Shown: positions 51,011 through 54,490 of the stretch, piece after piece
Numbering within the stretch: the first letter of the stretch is position 1
Layout: each line of letters opens with the position of its first letter
DNA from: a virus
DNA: 54,490 bases
IMG/VR virus record: IMGVR_UViG_3300036861_000394
Coordinates: 1 to 54,490 of that record
Reading direction: 5' to 3' (one strand)
The notes under the pieces: generated by a model
What the model was told of the DNA's origin: nothing
The model's input: the letters and a program-made list of their open reading frames with translations, nothing else
Databases searched by the model: none
Translations under genes and position numbers: made by a program

Positions 51011-53893
51011 CTAGAACCTGCCTGATCGACGGCGCTCGTCAGCCTTGCGTCCGAGCTTCATGCCGATGTCGTCGGCCGCGCCCGAGAACTCGACTCGCAC
51101 GAACTGCTTGAGCCAGGCCATCGCCTCATCCTCGACAATGATGTCCACGTTTACATCGCCGATCGAGCCGCCGTCGCCGCCGGAGCGCACGCCCGAGGGC
51201 GTGATGCGCTCGCCCGCATGAACCATCGCGAGACCCGTCTCAGGAACGTGGAGAGTGCCCTTCTGGAAGGAGCCGATGATTCCAAGCTGGGCAGTCTGGA
51301 TGCCGAGCGCGAGGCGCAGTTGACCGATGATGCGCTTCAGTTCCTCCGCGTCCTCGCCGCCTCCGCCCGGCGGAGCACTCGGCGGGAGCGTCGTTCCCGA
51401 AACATCCTTCCGCTCGGCCCGCAGGCGCTCCTCGTCAAGCTCGACCCCGCGGCGCTCGAAACGGATCTCGTGACCGAGGTTGTGGCGCACTGTGTCGAGG
51501 TCGCTGGACAACTCGCTCACTTGGCCGCTGAGATTGGAGGCGCGCGACTCGTGCCCCGACTGCTGACGCTCAAGGCGCGAGATCAGGTTCTCATTCGGCC
51601 TCTTCTTACGCCGCTCGGCCGTGATCTGACGAGCGAGTGTGCGAGCGGCGCGAGTCTCGGCGCGGATCTGGTCACGGAGCGCGGCGATGGCCTTGCGCAA
51701 TGCTGCGATCGCCTTCCGAAGCTCGGCCTTCTCCTCATCGACGAGCGCCAGCATCCGGTCGCGGTGAGCAAGTAGCTGGTCAATCTCGCCTAGCCGCTGG
51801 TCGATCGCGGCATTGTCGATTCGCTCCAGCCCCGTCGCCGGATCGGTGACGATGTAGGTCTCCTGCGAGATGTCGAAGGTCTCGACCATCTGCCCGTATT
51901 CGCGGTCGAGATCCTCCTCGCGCTGGTTGATCGCCTCGACGCCGGAGAAGAGTGCGCGGGCCTTGCGGACCTTGCCTCGGGTACGGCGGCGCGAGTGGGG
52001 AGAGCGGGATGCGCGCTTGCGCTTGGGCTTGGGCCTGCCGACGATGCCGCCGCCTGCGAAGCTCGGACCTTCCGCTCCGGTGAAACCAAAGAAGTTCGCG
52101 ATCGCGCCCTGTCCGCCGAGTGCCGCCTGCTGAGCCTGGTTGAGGACGACCTCCCCCGCGTGCGCGAGGATAACTACCGGATCACCGGAAGAACCCGGAA
52201 CGAATCCACCATGCTGGCGAAAGGGCAGGAGTTTGTCGGCGAGTCCACGACCGGGAATGCTGGGCAGATGCGGCGTCGGGATGCTGCGGATCGCATCCGA
52301 GAGCGCCTCTACCGCCCGCCGAACTGCATCGAACGCGGCTTCGAGCGCGTGAAGGATCGCCATGATGACTCTTGCAGTACCGCGGAAGATGGCTGCGGCG
52401 GCGCTCAGCCCCGACGAGATGGCGCTAGCAACGACTTGGACGGCTGGCGCGATCGCTCGCATGGCCTGGATGACCAGGAAGGAAACAGTTCGCATACCAG
52501 CCGCCCAGGCCCGAACGGTGAGGAGCATCGCTAAAAACGCCACTTTAAAGAGCGGGGCAAGCGCGCGGATCAGCGGCATGAAGGTAACGACCGTCTGTCG
52601 CACGGCTGCGAACTCCGCGCGCACAGCCGCCCAGACAGCCCGGACAGTGGAGGCGATCTGCGGCCAGTTGGCGCGAATGAATTCGGCGAGACGTCGCGCG
52701 GCCTGGGCGAGCTGATCGAAGTAAGGATGCGCCGCCGTGAGTGCTGATCGAACAGCCGCGACCGTTTGCTGGACAACCGAGCGAATCTGCGGCATGTAGC
52801 GATTGATCGTCGTTGCCAGAACGGAAGCGCCCTGTGCGGCCTTGATGAGCGCGGGGAAGAGAAGCGTCCCAAGCGGAATCGCGGCAGCGGTGAGGGATGC
52901 CTTTGCGCGCTGCCACTGGAATGAGATCGACTTCGCCTGTTCGGCGAATGCTCGCTGAGTTGCGCCGACACCCTCGGTTGCAGTACCCATCCCGCGAACG
53001 AGGTCGGTGTATTCACCGAGGTTCTTGCCCGTCAGGTTGATGATGCCGCGCAAGCCGCGAATGTCACCGAACCAGGACGCGAGGATCTCCTGGTTTCCGT
53101 GCGCGTCCTTGGAGAGACGACGCATGACGCCGGAGAGGCCGAGATGCGCGACCGCCGCCTGACCCGACTCGTAGCCCATCTTCTTGAACTCGGCCGCAAG
53201 CTCGTCGGTCGGCTTAATCATCGAGGTCAAGATGCGCGCGACCTGGGTCGAAGCCTCGGCCATGCTCGTCCCGTGGCGGGTGATGAGGGCGAGGGCAGCG
53301 GAGACCTCGCTGAAAGGCACCTTGAGCGCTGCGGCTGCCGGGGCCGTGTCGCCGATGTTCTGCGCGAGTTCCTCGAAGGTGTTGACGCCGAGGTTGACTT
53401 CCTGGAAGAGAACGTCCGAAACCTCTCGTGCCTTGCCCGCTTCAAGGCCATAGGCGTTGAGGATCGCCACGACGGCCTTAGTTGCAGTCGCGGTATCGGT
53501 CAGACCGGCGGTCGCGGCTTTCGCCGAAGCGGCGAGAATCTTCAGGCCCGCCTGCGCCTTGAAGCCCGAGGACACAATCTGGTAGAGACCCTCGGCCAGC
53601 GTCTTCGGAGCCTGCCCGGTCGCACCTGCGAGCTTTAAGACCTCTTTCGAGAGTGAGGCGAACTGCTTTTCGGAAAGCTGCGCGATCGCGTTGACATTGC
53701 GCATCGACCGATCGAAATCGACCGCGGCCTTGACCGCGAGGCCGAGGGCGCCGACAACGGCGGTCCCGACCGCGGCTGCGGCAAGCGTCGCCGTTCGTCC
53801 GAGACTTGAGAAGCCGCTCTGCAACCGTGAGACAGAGCGGACGGCGCTCGATGCATCGCCGAGGAAGAGAACGCGAACCGAACTCTCAGCCAC
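51011..53893 (-). CDS. Tape measure protein
   Basis: The 960-residue product has the TP901-type N-terminal domain (about 55-300: SLGRTATLAAAAVGTAVVGA, VSSGFKAQAGLKILAASAKA), central hydrophobic segments (about 430-540) and a charged coiled-coil end (about 640-870, with RDQIRAETRAARTLARQITA). The tape measure sets tail length and leaves the tail with the DNA. GTG 53893 directly follows the tail chaperone extension stop (53894). Confidence 0.9.
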   Translation of the reverse strand: MAESSVRVLFLGDASSAVRSVSRLQSGFSSLGRTATLAAAAVGTAVVGALGLAVKAAVDFDRSMRNVNAIAQLSEKQFASLSKEVLKLAGATGQAPKTLAEGLYQIVSSGFKAQAGLKILAASAKAATAGLTDTATATKAVVAILNAYGLEAGKAREVSDVLFQEVNLGVNTFEELAQNIGDTAPAAAALKVPFSEVSAALALITRHGTSMAEASTQVARILTSMIKPTDELAAEFKKMGYESGQAAVAHLGLSGVMRRLSKDAHGNQEILASWFGDIRGLRGIINLTGKNLGEYTDLVRGMGTATEGVGATQRAFAEQAKSISFQWQRAKASLTAAAIPLGTLLFPALIKAAQGASVLATTINRYMPQIRSVVQQTVAAVRSALTAAHPYFDQLAQAARRLAEFIRANWPQIASTVRAVWAAVRAEFAAVRQTVVTFMPLIRALAPLFKVAFLAMLLTVRAWAAGMRTVSFLVIQAMRAIAPAVQVVASAISSGLSAAAAIFRGTARVIMAILHALEAAFDAVRRAVEALSDAIRSIPTPHLPSIPGRGLADKLLPFRQHGGFVPGSSGDPVVILAHAGEVVLNQAQQAALGGQGAIANFFGFTGAEGPSFAGGGIVGRPKPKRKRASRSPHSRRRTRGKVRKARALFSGVEAINQREEDLDREYGQMVETFDISQETYIVTDPATGLERIDNAAIDQRLGEIDQLLAHRDRMLALVDEEKAELRKAIAALRKAIAALRDQIRAETRAARTLARQITAERRKKRPNENLISRLERQQSGHESRASNLSGQVSELSSDLDTVRHNLGHEIRFERRGVELDEERLRAERKDVSGTTLPPSAPPGGGGEDAEELKRIIGQLRLALGIQTAQLGIIGSFQKGTLHVPETGLAMVHAGERITPSGVRSGGDGGSIGDVNVDIIVEDEAMAWLKQFVRVEFSGAADDIGMKLGRKADERRRSGRF

Positions 53894-54085
53894 CTAACCT
53901 GCCTTCTTGCGCTCCCACTCGGAGCGTGCCTGCGCGTTGCGGCGCTGGATGTGCCGCTTGATGGCGAGTCGTTGCCACTCCCGGAACTCGGGCAGCGTGA
54001 TCCGCCGCCAGTAATCAGGCGGGAAGCGGAACTCGTCTACGAGGATTGCGAGCCACTCGACCGCTTCGATCGTTTGGCTCGCTTG
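53894..54085 (-). CDS. Frameshift extension of the tail assembly chaperone (G-T type)
   Basis: In the frame one base back from that of the chaperone gene, an open frame runs EWLAILVDEFRFPPDYWRRI and on to ERKKAG and stop at 53894. No start codon is needed if the ribosome slips -1 near the chaperone end (stop at 54037). Slippage in this place, yielding G and G-T proteins, is nearly universal in siphophages. The boundary given here is approximate; no canonical slippery heptamer is seen. Confidence 0.7.
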   Translation of the reverse strand, partial: QASQTIEAVEWLAILVDEFRFPPDYWRRITLPEFREWQRLAIKRHIQRRNAQARSEWERKKAG

Positions 54086-54429
54086 GGAGGGTCCGGCTCT
54101 TCGCCCTCGGCCTCCTGGCCGAAGTTGTATTGGCGGAGCAGTTCCGCGACGAAGTGCTGGACACCGATGACGCCGAAGGGACTGGCCTTAATGTTGGGAT
54201 CGCGCATCCGAAGGAGACTCAGTACCTCTTCATCCAATTCCCGGAGGATCTCTAGCCCGATCGCGTCCGCCTCTTCCTCGTCTGACCCCTCGGCCCGCTC
54301 AAAGAGCGAGGCGATCTTAAGAATCAGTTCGAGTGGCGGATCTCCGGGTGCAACAAAACGCTGCCCCCCGGGCATCTCAAACGTGAGATCCTCGGGGAGC
54401 AGCGCTCCGAGCTTGATGATTTTTGCCAA
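54037..54429 (-). CDS. Tail assembly chaperone
   Basis: The 130-residue product (TTG 54429, GGAG seven bases upstream) lies between tail tube and tape measure genes. It is acidic and helical (LELILKIASLFERAEGSDEE, LGLEILRELDEEVLSLLR-like). It ends with a basic stretch (KRAKRSKRSSGS) that is followed, after a -1 shift, by the extension. Chaperones of this kind coat the tape measure before tube assembly. Confidence 0.8.
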   Translation of the reverse strand: MAKIIKLGALLPEDLTFEMPGGQRFVAPGDPPLELILKIASLFERAEGSDEEEADAIGLEILRELDEEVLSLLRMRDPNIKASPFGVIGVQHFVAELLRQYNFGQEAEGEEPDPPKRAKRSKRSSGSQSS

Positions 54430-54490
54430 AGGAGGGCTCCTTTCGGGTATGCTCCGTTAGTTGTGATCCGCCGCCTCTTCTTCATCGCGT
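54364..54490. repeat. Terminal overlap, right copy (circular contig join)
   Basis: Identical to 1-127. The tail chaperone start codon (54429, equal to 66) lies within it, so each end has part of that gene. Confidence 0.95.

Noticed and set aside
1-54490. CRISPR arrays, insertion sequences and rRNA genes
   Set aside because: No regularly spaced repeats, transposase or rRNA-like sequences were seen on reading.

Overview
The window is a whole phage genome assembled as a circle. The first 127 bases (1-127) recur exactly as the last 127 (54364-54490), so the unique length is 54,363 bp. An exact 127-base overlap is what an assembler with a 127-base k-mer leaves on a circular contig, so the ends are arbitrary. 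The order small terminase, large terminase, portal, protease/scaffold, capsid, connectors, tail tube, frameshifted tail chaperone, 960-residue tape measure and tail-tip proteins indicates a siphovirus-like tailed phage. A tyrosine integrase beside a tRNA 3'-end-like sequence suggests a temperate phage. High GC, frequent GTG/TTG starts, TANNNT -10 boxes set 6-9 bases before start codons (leaderless genes), a DUF6197-type protein and many small zinc-knuckle proteins suggest an actinobacterial host. This is inference: nothing here identifies the host.

Nearly every gene is on the minus strand, so the genome reads from high to low coordinates. Starting at the regulator locus (about 43.6 kb): 43.5-35.5 kb holds many small genes, a recombination set (PD-(D/E)XK exonuclease, Sak4-like ATPase), an integrase and a candidate attP; 34.6-31 kb holds an N6/N4-type and a C5-type DNA methyltransferase and a secreted transglycosylase-like protein; 31-26 kb is a dense chain of small coupled genes, several of them coiled-coil paralogues; 26-24.6 kb has a DnaJ-type zinc/HTH protein, an HNH nuclease and a zinc-ribbon protein, ending at a hairpin terminator (24.5 kb). 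Packaging and head genes follow (24.5-16 kb: terminases, a tRNA-His-like sequence, a secreted HExxH protein, portal, a secreted polyproline beta-helix protein), then fibre-like and repeat proteins (15.6-12.1 kb), minor head protein, protease/scaffold, decoration and capsid proteins (11.8-7.4 kb), a 1073-residue glycosyltransferase/methyltransferase/glycosyltransferase (7.1-3.85 kb), connectors and tail tube (3.8-0.25 kb). Across the circle join come the tail chaperone, tape measure, tail proteins and lysis cassette (54.4-45.7 kb). I see no DNA polymerase, primase or replicative helicase, so replication probably depends on the host.

Five genes oppose this operon. Three of them (a 49-residue membrane protein, an HNH nuclease and a secreted HExxH protein) fill gaps between late genes exactly and each has a -10 box just before its start codon, as expected of self-promoted morons. 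A fourth is an XRE-like regulator. The fifth is a 47-codon gene with its own promoter and ribosome binding site lying antisense inside the C5 methyltransferase gene. The second methyltransferase gene carries an HNH nuclease gene nested in another frame. In both, the host reading frame stays open across the insert. These nested cassettes, the pair of secreted HExxH...C proteins, and the repeated stop/start junction modules of the early operon are the most unusual features of the genome.

Many gene starts were moved from the longest possible reading frame to an ATGA, GTGA or TTGA overlap with the upstream stop, because that coupling pattern is nearly universal on the minus strand here.
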